From NCBI GenBank assembly GCA_001247695.2, contig LGRX02013659.1:1-64000 (forward strand): 64,000 nucleotides of DNA, given 5' to 3'. Positions 45,408-56,715 of this stretch are shown here, piece after piece. Both the position numbers and the translations under genes were made by a program. The notes beneath the pieces are model-generated. The model ran no database searches and had not been told where the DNA came from. It was given only the letters and a program-made list of their open reading frames with translations. Positions within the stretch are counted from its first letter, which is position 1; each line of letters starts with the position of its first letter. This DNA is from Cymbomonas tetramitiformis (Eukaryota > Chlorophyta > Pyramimonadophyceae > Pyramimonadales > Pyramimonadaceae).

Positions 45408-45724
45408 CTGCGGGGAAGAAAGCATCAGCACACAACAACACAAACAAGAATCGCCATGCCAGTTCAAAACAGTGCAAGATTGAGTGATAATGAGGTATAA
45501 AAACTGTGAACCCCGTTTCTTCCCTCAAAATAGGTAGTCAGAACACATCGAGCATACGTCTAAGGCATAAACGACTTTCCCGTCGCACAGAAAGTGAGGG
45601 TGTTCAATCGAGCGAATAGTTTCACGTTTAGTCGATGCTCTAAGTTCCGGATGGGGTGCTGCGCAAGTCAATAGGACCCTCCAAGTAAGTACGAGAAACA
45701 AGCGCAAAAAAACGTTCAGCTTAC

Positions 45725-45868
45725 TTCTGCAAGCCGCCTCACTCGTGTAACGTCCCGACCAAATGTCTAACTCCGAGTCGGTACAGCTGTCGCTTGAGTA
45801 CACGTAGCACCATGCAGTGCCATCGTCATCCCGAGTACAAGTCTCTCCTTCTTGACAGCCGCAATCAC
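45725..45868 (-). CDS. Type D six-Cys module exon, most upstream seen
   Basis: 144 bases, phase 1-1. Module CGCQEGETC, GTAWCYVYSSDSC, ending WSGRYTSEAAC: Cys spacing is exactly x1-x5-x9-x7-x17 although YWSEEPC is lost. It splices in phase to the Pro-rich exon at 45407. No upstream exon, signal peptide or promoter for the array could be placed with confidence. Confidence 0.65.
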
Positions 45869-48800
45869 CTGTGCACCCGCGTGGGGATTTTCAAACCTTC
45901 GAGGCCAGAGCAGGGCGGTGCGCCACCGCCCTGCAAACTGCATTCTCTGTAAAGAGTGCTCCTGGGATTCCGCAGTTAGAGGATGCCACTACCATGCGAA
46001 TGACCATCTTAAGAAATGATCAACTCAGTAGCTATACAACGCGCTGCTATCCCAGCAGCGGGCAGCTTGTTGTTCAGTTGCAAAAGTAACTGGTAAAGCC
46101 TGACGAGCTGACGTTTCTTGTGCACATGTCCTAGAGTCCATCGTGTAATATGTGAGAGCCCATGGCAAAGAAAATTTCTGCATGAAACGAAGACACGATC
46201 CGCACGGCGTGAAACTGCGTTTCCAAAAACCTTGAGGAGAGAAAACTTGAATGGATATGGAGCGAACGTGCAAGACCGTGACAAAACCCGTCTGTAGGAT
46301 GAGTGCCGGCAACAGCCACGAAGGAGTTGATTCCCCAACTTGTCAATTTGCAAATGGAAAGAACAAAGATTGCAGCTGATGCTCCATCGTAGAAACTAGT
46401 TCAGTACATAAACCATCGAGTAAGGCGGGATAACGTATAGATGCGAATTAGTTACAAGTGTGGTGGGCGGGGTATACGAGGGATAAGAGCAAAGTCAGGA
46501 TTCATAGCAAAGTTGCGCCAGCCGAAGAAGTTAGAGCTTCCAGAAATTTTGGCACGACCTCTGAACCTTCGACTTTGCAGAGCTCGATACGGGGTGCGGT
46601 GGAAGATCCCCCCCGCAGATTTTACTCACCTCGCACGAGTACTGCTAGCTCCCAGAATCTGATAGATAGAACGATCTGGCGGAAACCCCACGTAAACTTG
46701 TTGAGCACCATAAAAAAAATAAGTGTGCAAATGGAACACAGGCACTTTCTTGCTGCGGACAGTCAGATTTCAAGCTTGCAGGGTGACCATAGGCTATATA
46801 AGTCTCGAACTGAAATTCAACTCGGCAACGCTTTTCAGTACAGTATATTTTGCAGGAACTTTGCTACAGAACAGTAGCAATTTATCAATTCGGTTTGATA
46901 ACGCACTAAATAAGTCTTCAAATACATTACGGCCTGACCGCGATTGAGGTCAGCCCGCGAGAGTTTTAGCAGTAGCGGTGCTCATCTTTTCCCTGTGCTG
47001 TGGATGTTTACGGGATTCGAAACCAGAGATGCGGGCAAATTTCAATACCACACTATTCTGAGCGATTCGGGGGGTGATATTCAAAACGCGAGAAAAACCT
47101 CGCAATTTTGAAGATTCGGAACCAAGTTACAGTACAAACAGATATGCATATCATACCATACTCAATAGTCGCCACTTGCTGGTAAGAAACTGTTACAAAA
47201 GATTCTAAAGGATCTAGCGTAGGATGAAACTAGTTATCTCGTCATTGCCTAATGCGCAACACCGACCTAATGCGCAACACTTCGTATAAAATGGCCATAT
47301 ATATGAAATATTTTGCTAATTACGTAAGGGGAAAGTTTCCATCGATCTTGGCGGCTCGAGGCGATGGAAATACATATCCGGTACATCTTGAATAGCCGTA
47401 GGATCGTCTCGGAATGCAATACACAAGCTTGGGGGGCATGAAACCAACTATATTTCGGAGATAAAAAATATATTATTCATCGAAAATTCGATTTATATCC
47501 AAATCGTCTGACGCAGTCGTACCCGGCTCATCGCGTAGATACACATAGACTATTCATAAAGCCCTAGATTCCAAACGAATCATTATATATGCCCGTTTTA
47601 TCTGTAAAAACACACACATCTGTCCGTTCAAAGCCTGAAAAAACATTCGATCGAATTGATACAGTGAAAAAAACATTACAGTTACAGATTTGTTAGCAGT
47701 GAATATTTGTGCACTTTACGAGATATACTATTCATATGACCTTATAGTATCGTACATCACTGCAATCGTCTCGCCAAGGAGGTCCACGTGAGCACACGTA
47801 TTCATCAATAATTATTAAAAATTCACTAAATATAGCCGTTTTATCTATTGATTTGAAGTGTTGCACATTAGGTCACCCCTAAGAATAGCAACATCTCACC
47901 CACCCCCTACTTCTCATGCCACATCGCCGAAAATAACGATTTTGAGGCCAATCTGGCTTGAAATCCTGACCTTTGGACTCATATAGGCGGGATTTGACAC
48001 CATATATGCCCTTATACTCCAAATATATCGACTATTATGACCAATTTATCTATAAGTGTTGATAATTAGGCATTGACGAGATACATGAAACTACGAACTC
48101 GATACTCATACTCGATACAGTACTCAATTACTCATTCGATTGTCATACTGATACTGTTTATTAGCCCTAAGACAGCTACGACCTGTCGTGTGACGAGTGA
48201 CACACACGACATCGACAGTGACACGCATCTATCAAGGACTCGTCCGGAGACTCGTGACCTCCGGCGTCCTCCAGCTCCACCTCCAGCCAGACCGCGACCG
48301 CGACCGTGCAGTGCGCGGCGGCCGGACCTCCACGACCAGTCTGACGACAGAAGTTTTTTCTTGTCCAATCACAAAAATCGCTCGCGCTCCCGCCGGGGCC
48401 TCCGACTTCTGAGAATTCAGAAAAATATGTCAGATTCTGTGTCGCCAATGGCGCGGAAGTTTATTGACGCGTCAGTGCCACGAAACGCCCCGTCATCCGT
48501 CACCCTCGCCTGAGCGGTGGGCCTTGAACGCCATCGCCAGTTTAGAGTGTGTCACAGTGTTGAGTTTAGTAACGCTCTTCCGCATATCAACGAAAACAAT
48601 CTCACTCATCTTTTTACTTTTATCCACACAATTGACATTTGACAAGAAAGACGATCGCAGCCGGAGAAAGTCCCTTCGCCCGAATGAGAGCAAACACTAG
48701 CGATAGGTTTCAGTGTTCAGTTCTGATCCAACCGTCCTTCTCATTTGAACAATTAATTTGATACCGGTATTAAAGTTATATCTCAAGGCGCGAGGCCTTC

Positions 48801-50040
48801 CGTCGAGCAGGCACTAATGGCGGACCCATACACATACAACACCGCTTTGGATACAACTTCCCAAGGGGCTGTGCAGAAGAAGGTGTCGTGCCCAGTTTTG
48901 AAGTAAAAAAACATTTAAGCTCAACAAGCTGTGGCTCGCACTCGAGTCAATTTCCGTATAGCTGGTTTCAGGGGGAAACTCAGGGTGGTCCAGACGAGAA
49001 ACTCAATCACTGGTCCGAATTATCAGGAGATCGTCACTCATGTTGCGAACTGATCTTCGCAAACACACTCTTGGAAAGCATGTATATACACGGTTTCGCC
49101 GGTTTCTATCAGTGCTTTGAGTTTGCCTATTTGTCTCGATCACAGGCATTTGCCGATTACAAACAGGAAGGTCAGGCAAATAAAGATCAAACTAAGCAGG
49201 TGCGCAGCGGTGGTTGCACTCATTTTCCCACCCTTATACTCCCTGAACTTCTTGGGCCCTTTCACACACAAAAAAAAGGTTCTCGACACCACCTTGTTTT
49301 CTGGTACACTTTCAGTATCCACTTCGCCCTGTTTGCACGTGTCTCGAACAGCACGAAGTGTGGAGTGGGTTGCTAAAATACGCTTATACTAAATTTGTGC
49401 GCATTCTGGACACGGTGTGCAACAACTGCGTATACAGCTGCAACTTGAGGAAAAGCGATATGGCAAACGCTACGAGGAAATCTGGACGAAAGAACCGCAC
49501 GGGGGGGCATACAAAAAGGTGCTTGCCCACCCTTCCAGCGTACCTGCGTGTCTGGCTAGTAAGTCTTCAATCTGAATAGTACAAGATGCCTACGCTGTAT
49601 TCAGATTGCGTTCACGTGGTGAACGTTCGCGAAATCAAAGCTTTGTCGAGTTCTGCCCCTTCTCGCAATCGTTCGACGTAAACTAAGGCCAAAAGGTCGA
49701 GCAAGCCAATTAAGCAAGCACCACACCGATCACTTCGCGCTGCGCTTGTTGTCTCAGGTTGGTAAGGGCAGCAGCGGCGGATACGACGCTTTGGAGTGTC
49801 GGCCGGATGGAGCTCTTGTCCCGAGAGAACCAGGTGATTTTCCACAGTTGTATGAGTGACCATACCGTTGCGTCAAGCTTGAATACGCGGATAGAGTGCC
49901 GGTTGGCCAGAGGAGCGTGCGGTTCCATCAAAGAAAAGCGTGTATTCATCAACGGACTGTCGTTAGGCCTCGTTGGTGTTTGTTTCTGCTCGGGTGCTCT
50001 TCCTCTTCATTCCAGCCTCGAGAGTGTTGCTTATGCTGTC
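45869..50040. other. Non-coding region upstream of the module array
   Basis: No convincing gene. 47.0-48.1 kb is AT-rich. A minus-strand stretch 49223-49140 reads MSATTAAHLLSLIFICLTFL, signal-peptide-like, in the orientation of the module gene, but I cannot connect it by splicing. A purine/pyrimidine-rich block with many CGACC units lies at 48240-48340. Confidence 0.3.
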
Positions 50041-50125
50041 ATCCTGCCCCCTGGCGAGTTTCGGTCAGGTTATCGTCATCCTCCCCCCTGGCGAGTTTCG
50101 GTCAGGTTATCGTCAGTGGGTTAAA
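50041..50125 (+). repeat. Two ~43-base direct repeats
   Basis: CCCCCTGGCGAGTTTCGGTC plus AGGTTATCGTCA occurs twice in tandem. Confidence 0.7.
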
Positions 50126-50164
50126 TCATTTAATCCCTCATTTCCGAAAGTGATCTGTTAATTC

Positions 50165-50670
50165 CCATATCGCGCTGTTGAACCCATAGCCAGCTTGGCG
50201 CGTGTCATCTGCGGACTCGCATATCCCACTGTTCTACCCAGAGCCAGCTTGGCGCGTGTTATCCGCGGACTCGCATATCCAATTGTTCTACCCATAGCCA
50301 GCTTGGCGCGTGTTATCCGCGGACTCACATATCCAACTGTTCTACCCATAGCCAGCTTGGTGCGTGTTATCCGCGGACTCGCATATCCAAATGTTCTACC
50401 CATAGCCAGCTTGGCGCGTGTTATCCGCTGACGCGCATCCCACTGTTCTGCCCATTGCCAGCTTGGCGCGTGTTATCCGCGGACTCACATATCCAACTGT
50501 TCTGCCCATAGCCAGCTTGGTGCGTGTTATCCGCGGACTCGCATATCCAGTGTTCTACCCATAGCCAGCCTGGTGCGTGGTCATCCGCGGACTCGCATAT
50601 CCCACTGTTCTACCCATAGCCAGCTTGGTGCGTGTTATCCGCGGACTCACATATCCAACTGTTCTACGTT
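50165..50670 (+). repeat. Minisatellite, 54-base unit, ~9 copies
   Basis: Unit contains CCATAGCCAGCTTGGCGCGT, GTTATCCGCGGACTCGCATA and TCCAACTGTTCTAC. Since 54 is a multiple of three, long frames stay open on both strands (18-residue periods); these are by-products. Confidence 0.88.
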
Positions 50671-50787
50671 TTGCCAGAGACCTGATCTGAGTGGGGCATG
50701 GCAATCGGCGGTAAACCCTTGCACCTCTAGCCTCAAGTAGGGTGTTGCAAAGGTCGAAGTCTGTAATGTTTGAGGACAGCTTCCTGG

Positions 50788-50915
50788 CTGGCTCACTGGC
50801 TGGTTGACCGGGCACACTGGCTGGCTGACCGGGCTCGCTGGCTGGCTGACCGGGCTCGCTGGCTGGCTGACCGGGCTCACTAGCTGGCTGACCGGGCTCG
50901 CTGGCTGGCGGAGGT
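50788..50915 (+). repeat. Minisatellite, 21-base unit, ~6 copies
   Basis: Unit GCTGGCTGGCTGACCGGGCTC; reads as a seven-residue repeat on the minus strand by virtue of length only. Confidence 0.85.
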
Positions 50916-51059
50916 TCTTCAGTGCACACGGTGAGCCGGGCCTGCGCTTTGCAGGTTACGAGAAGCCAATGAGCGGCCCTACAACCAACTTCGTGGGGAA
51001 CCACATGACGCAGGTTCGCCCTCCCCTGCTGCCCACCCTGTCATTCCTGCCCACCCGGC

Positions 51060-51385
51060 CGTTTCTGCCCTCCTGCTGCCTGCCCTGTCATTTCTGCCCT
51101 CCTGCTGCCTGCCCTGTCATTTCTGCCCTCCTGCTGCCTGCCCTGTCATTTCTGCCCTCCTGCTGCCTGCCCTGTCATTTCTGCTCTCCTGCTGCCTGCC
51201 CTGTCATTTCTGCCCTCCTGCTGCCTGCCCTGTCATTTCTGCCCTCCTGCTGCCTGCCCTGTCATTTCTGCTCTCCTGCTGCATGCCCTGTCATTTCTGC
51301 CCTCCTGCTGCCTGCCCTGTCATTTCTGCCCTCCTGCTGCCTGCCCTGTCATTTCTGCCCTCCTGCTGCCTGCCCTGTCATTTCT
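51060..51385 (+). repeat. Minisatellite, 30-base unit, ~11 copies
   Basis: Unit contains TTTCTGCCCTCCTGCTGCCT and GCCCTGTCAT; units differ mainly at one position (CCCTCC or CTCTCC), implying recent expansion. Confidence 0.88.
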
Positions 51386-52332
51386 GCTTTGGCTGCACCG
51401 CACACCCCAAGTGTGCCAATCAGCTTCTGATGGGGCTTTCTCAAGCCACTGCCACCTCAGCGTCACTTTGCACGGCTTGACCGAACCCGCCCGGCCCTGC
51501 TCGACCTGACTGTTGCCCCATCTTGGCCTGGTCCTACTTAACCCCCTCACGTCCATCGCGAGACACCCTGAGGTCAGCCCATCCAGCTGAGCGATTGCGT
51601 GTGTCAGCATTTGTCGGGGTAGAGGGTTAGAGGGATAGAGTCAGCGCGGTTGAATCAGTGTTGCAGCTCACTCCGCGACTGTGCAATTGGGGCATCGAGC
51701 GGTCCTCGCAGTCATCATGGTGCACGGTGTGAGGCTCACGCCGGCTGCGCGCGTGGCACGGTGCACAGGGTGCCATCGATCTGGTGCAGAGCGAGCTGAC
51801 ACGGTAGGCCCCCTTTCCACCCAGAAACCGAGGCGTCCCACTTGCACAAATGGCACCCGGAGGTGGCAGGCACCTATCAGAAGCACTGGCAAGCGCAGCG
51901 CCTACTTGGCGGTGACTAAAGAACAGCGAGTGCCGAGCTTGTGGCGCACGCAGCAGGTGGGTGGTGGGCGACGCCTGTGCCGGGAGGGGGGGATGGGCTC
52001 GGCAGGCAAGACCCGCATGCAGCGATACGCCAGCTGCGATTGGATATGGCGCGTGGAATATCCCGACAGCCTCCGCAGCTCATCTCCCGGTAAGGGTGTG
52101 GAGGATCCACATCACGGGAAGAATTTAGGGTTTAATCCAAAATAGTGCCCCCAAACCCTAACAGAAGGGCTTTGGTGAATGGCATCTGACGTCGGTGTAG
52201 ACTGCTGGGTGGTGGGGGAGGCCGTGGTGACTGGCAGCTGACTTTGATGTAGACTGCTGGGTTGGGAGAAGGATACTGATGGAGTGATGGGTTGTGGAGC
52301 TATGCAGTGAGGTTCGTGCGGCAGCGACGCAG
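51386..52332 (+). other. Non-coding region before the CS exon
   Basis: No exon recognised with confidence. A ~50-base block containing GTGTAGACTGCTGGGT-type sequence occurs twice (about 52190 and 52245). 5' exons of the CS/TPR gene may lie here. Confidence 0.3.
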
Positions 52333-55300
52333 CCAGTAGTAGAGCGTGCTATTGATAGGTACACGTGGCAGGATCTTGGAGCTGAACTGCGGATCACGAT
52401 TCCCCGGCAGCTAGGAGTGACCACCTGTGGTCAGCCGCGCGTACAGTGCCAGTTTGGGGAACGCTCATTGGCCGTGACTCTTCATTATGTAAGTGCTGCC
52501 AACCCTCGCTACCCCCTCCTCTGCAACATAGGTGCATTGTGCCCACTGCCCATTTTTTCTTTTCGAAAATGCTGAGCTTAGCCATCCCTTCAACAGTTCT
52601 GCTCCGCTCCCCTGCACCACCCCTGTGTTAGCGTCTTCCGCTGCACCCTTCCTCTGCAGGAAGAATGCATCCAGCTCTTGAAACCATCAGGACTGTGGCA
52701 CTATCAGTGAGCAAGGGTGTTACAGGATCTGACCATGTTTACAACAGATATCCGTGCGGGGTGCAAAAGGGATGTTACATTCTGTGACCGTGTTTGCAAC
52801 AGGTGTCCGCGTGGGGGGCGCGAGGGGTGTTTAAGCAGGGGGGTGAGCCGCATGAGGATGGCACTGAACCTAATGCTGAAACGGAAAGCTGGGCTTTGCG
52901 GGTGCGCCCCGGCTGCCACTCCCGCGTCCCCTGCAGCGGCTCCTCAGACAGTGCGCCCCGGCTGCCACTCCTGCGTCCCCTGCAGCGGCCCGTCAGACAG
53001 TGCGCCCCGGCTGCCACTCCCGCGTCCCCTGCAGCGGCCCCGCGGACAGTGCGCCCCGGCTGCCACTCCCGCGTCCCCTGCAGCGGCCCCTCGGACAGTG
53101 CGCCCCGGCTGCCACTCCTGCGTCCCCTGCAGCGGCTCCTCAGACAGTGTGCCCCGGCTGCCACTCCGGCGTCCCCTGCAGCGGCTCCTCGGACAGTGCG
53201 CCCCGGCTGCCACTCCTGCGTCCCCTGCAGCTGACCCGTCAGACAGTGCGCCCGGCTGCCACTCCGCGTCCCACCTGCAGCGGCCCCGCGGACAGTGCGC
53301 CCCGGCTGCCACTCCGGCGTCCCCTGCAGCGGCTCCTCAGACATTAACGCCCCGGCTGCCACTCCTGCGTCCCCTGCAGCGACCCGTCAGACAGTGCGCC
53401 CGGCTGCCACTCCGCGTCCCCTGCAGCGGCTCACTCGAACAGTGCGCCCGGCTGCCACTCCTGCGTCCCCCTGCCGCGGCCCCGCGGAGCAGTGCGCCCC
53501 GGCTGCCACTCCTGCGTCCCACTGCAGCGGCCCGTCAGACAGTGCGCCCGGCTGCCACTCCCGCGTCCCCTGCAGCGGCCCCGCGGACAGTGCGCCCCGG
53601 CTGCCACTCCCGCGTCCCCTGCAGCGGCCCCTCGGACAGTGCGCCCCGGCTGCCACTCCTGCGTCCCCTGCAGCGGCTCCTCAGACAGTGTGCCCCGGCT
53701 GCCACTCCGGCGTCCCCTGCAGCGGCTCCTCGGACAGTGCGCCCCGGCTGCCACTCCTGCGTCCCCTGCAGCGGCCCGTCAGACAGTGCGCCCCGGCTGC
53801 CACTCCTGCGTCCCCTGCAGCGGCCCATCAGAGAGTGCGCCCCGGCTGCCACTCCTGCGTCCCCTGCAGCGGCCCCGCGGAGAATGCGCCCCGGCTGCCA
53901 CTCCTGCGTCCCCTGCAGCGGCCCCGACGCGAGATGGCACGAGTGGTGAGGTGTCAGAGATCAGAATGCAGGCGGCGCGAGGTGGCATGCGCAGGTCCCA
54001 GCTCTGCAAGGCCTGGTTGTGCCCGCTGACTGCTCGCACCGATTCTCTGGTGACGTCGTCGAGATCGTGCTTGCTAAGGCACCAGATGCCCGCGGCGCAT
54101 GGTATCACCTCCCACGTTTCTCGCATGAGATTAGGCGCAGTGCCACGTGTGTGGTGTATCGCTGTGCCTAGCTGAGCACGAGCGTAGACAGCACAAGCGG
54201 GATCCCCATAACAACGCAGCGCCGTCGCGTCAGATCCACGTACTTCAGACTTCGAATGTGCCGGATTCTGTCAGTCTGGATCGACAACTTGAGCGCTTGT
54301 GCATTGTGCGAATCGGCACGAGGGTTTACAGAATTCACTTTGTCGGGACAGGGCCAGTTTACGCGGGATGGAGCCGGAGAAGACTGCCCCAAAGCTGCTT
54401 GAGAAGCCTGTGGCCCTGGATATGCAGGAGATGCGGAAACAGGCAATGATTGGCATATGCATATCCTGTTATCCATGCTACTTTGCATTTGGTTTGTGTG
54501 TGTCGGTGTCGGTCATCTTGTCTTGTCACGCCTCCGCCCTGTTCCCGCACTCACCACTTCCCCTCCCTCCAGTCTCTCCCCTGGCTCTCTCCCCCTTACC
54601 CGAATGATGCTTCCGATTAAAAATTCTCTATGCGGCCCGTGCAAGAGAGGCACAAAAAGTCCCCCAGGTCGGGTAGATTCCATCTGTCTGTTGTACAGCT
54701 GTAAGGTTCCTGAATGCTTCTCACTTCCAACGGGATGATGGTGGGCCGACTTTCGTCGGTGGACCTCATGCCGTTCAGCGTGGCATGCCACCTGTCACCT
54801 GTTTATAACCGCCGGTAGCATCAGACGGGAATGGCTGGACATTGGTGGCCGCGCAGGTCATGCGGCAGCGGGAGGGGCGTCTGGCAGCGCGGCTCCCCGC
54901 AGTGATGTCGCCAGCGCAGCCTCTCCTATTGAAGGGGGGTGACGACACAGACAGGGGGAACGAGACTGAGGGCCCGCCACCACCAGCCGACATCGACAGC
55001 ATCGGCGCACGGTAAGTGTGGGCAACAGTAGTCAGACCGATTTGCATGCGGAAATGTCGCCTACACCCCTGCGGTAGGACATGAGAGCAAGGCGGACGGG
55101 GCGCACCCCTCGCAGCACGCCATGGGAGCAAGGCTGATGCTTGGGGGATGGGATTGGGTTTGGTCTTGGATACGTCAGTGAGCGGGGTAATACCAAATAT
55201 CGCGAGGGGCAGTACGAGGAGGCTGCGCAGTGGTACAGATGGGCGCTGCAGCTGCTCACGGAAGATCCCAGCGCCGAGGTACAGCGCAGCATCACAGACG

Positions 55301-56715
55301 CATCCTAGCCCTTGCCGCGCCTCCGCAGCCAGCCGGCAACACCACTTCCAAGGCAGCGCAACCCCGCAACGCCGTTGGCATTATCAGCGGACCGAGAGGA
55401 GTCGGTGGAAGAAGATTCGTTCCCCACGTTCACTTGACCTCTATCTGCCATTTGCCTCTTGCTGCAATCATCGGTGGCCAGGCAACCCGTGGGCAGCGCA
55501 CCAGCCACTGCTGAGCCGGGAGTCCTGGGCAGGGGCCTCACATGATAGATGGCGCGCCGCATACGGATTTCATCTTCCCAAAGTGACGAGCTGCTAACAG
55601 AGAAGCGTGTGACATTAGCCACAGGAGGTGGACGTTTTTACGTGAGACGGACAGGTCTTACGGATGTGGTACGGGAGACGTGTGGGGGGGTTGACCAGGA
55701 GACCGCAAGCGTGCTGTACACGAACCGGGCCATATGCTGGGCTCAGCACGGGGACCATTCACGGGTGGTAGAGGACTGCAACCGTGCCTTGAAGCTGCAA
55801 TCCACCAATCAGAAGGCGCAGCTGCGGCGGGCCTTGGCATACGAGGTGAGAAATAAGACGAGCGCGCGTTTCGGCTTCATATTGACGTTTCTGGTTCAGG
55901 TTGCTCACAGTCGAAACCAATGACAATTTCGCGACGCTACGACAGCGATAGGTGTAACTGATATGACCCAGAGAAGTGATGCGCGTGATATAGAATACCT
56001 GTTGTTTAATGTTTTTGTTTCCTTCTGCTTCATCAGCTGTGTTCAGGAAACTGGAATGAATGTTTCTAGGTGAGAGGCACTTTCTGTATACTGCGAGCTG
56101 CTACTCCAGGGATGACGAGCATCTGGGTTTTTCTGAAGGTCGTGGTGAGCAGCGGATCTACTGACTGATCCTACCGGCTTGGCAGAGCTTGGAGAAGTTG
56201 CAGGATGCTGTTGCCGATTATCGCCACGTGTTGTCAAATGACCCTTCTGTTAAGGTGGGCCTCTGAGCGAGCTGATGGGCACTCCCCGTTTTTCGGCCCT
56301 TTTTTCTCTGGTTCCATGGGAAGTGCTGTGAATAGAGGCAGAGATCTACAACTCTGCGGAAGTGCTAGCGCCAGCAAATACCTTCCGCATGGCATGTGAA
56401 ATCTTGCCCTTCCATGCGCATATCTTGGATTAAATTTGTTGAATGTGCACGACCACGCATGTGCGCCGCGCACCCTTTGGCCTCCTGGGCTCCCGCTTTG
56501 GGAACATCTGAAAGAAAGTATCTCGGATGGCGATGCAGGCAGCGTCAGAGGGTCTGCTTCGATGCAGCCGTGGATTACGAGCAGAAGAGAACATCGCAAG
56601 GCATGCTCAAGAGATGATTGCTCGTATGCCTCCAGAGACCAGAGGCATGCCATCCATTCCAAAGCCCTGTCTTCCACAATTCGAAATCCGAGGGAAATCG
56701 GGAGCCGCCTTTTAA
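52333..56715 (+). CDS. CS-domain and TPR-repeat protein (probable co-chaperone), partial model
   Basis: Exons read: 52333-52488 (CS-like: IDRYTWQDLGAELRITIP, ...QCQFGERSLAVTLHY; donor GTAAGT), then 54857-55011, 55179-55278, 55699-55845, 56186-56254 and 56539-56715 (stop TAA). The last five join in perfect phase: a Pro/acid-rich lead, then ARERGNTKYREGQYEEAAQW, SVLYTNRAICWAQHGDHSRV, VEDCNRALKLQSTNQKAQLR, LEKLQDAVADYRHVLSNDPS, and a Lys/Arg-poor C-terminus. This is a three-repeat TPR clamp-like domain of the kind that binds Hsp70/Hsp90 tails. A CS domain before TPRs recalls DNAAF4-type dynein assembly factors, but linking the CS exon is inference: exons between 52488 and 54857 are not identified and the two could be separate genes. 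Confidence 0.65.
52906..53930 (+). repeat. Minisatellite, 49-base unit, ~21 copies, in an intron
   Basis: Unit contains GCGCCCCGGCTGCCACTCCT, GCGTCCCCTGCAGCGG and a variable CCC(G/T)CGGACAGT end. 49 is not a multiple of three, so frame rotates each unit, yet all frames are mostly open. The order of variant units in 52981-53235 recurs in 53535-53790, showing a block duplication. A central part (53225-53530) is degenerate with one-base gaps. Confidence 0.9.

Noticed and set aside
48888..49376. 162-codon plus-strand ORF
   Set aside because: No recognisable domain, no splice context, and mixed codon use; not distinguishable from chance.
50158..51430. Repetitive ORFs over the 54-, 21- and 30-base repeats
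   Set aside because: Open frames follow from unit lengths divisible by three; no start context, domain or splice signals.
52717..54175. Long plus and minus frames over the 49-base repeats
   Set aside because: Produced by the minisatellite; several frames are open at once and the unit rotates frame.
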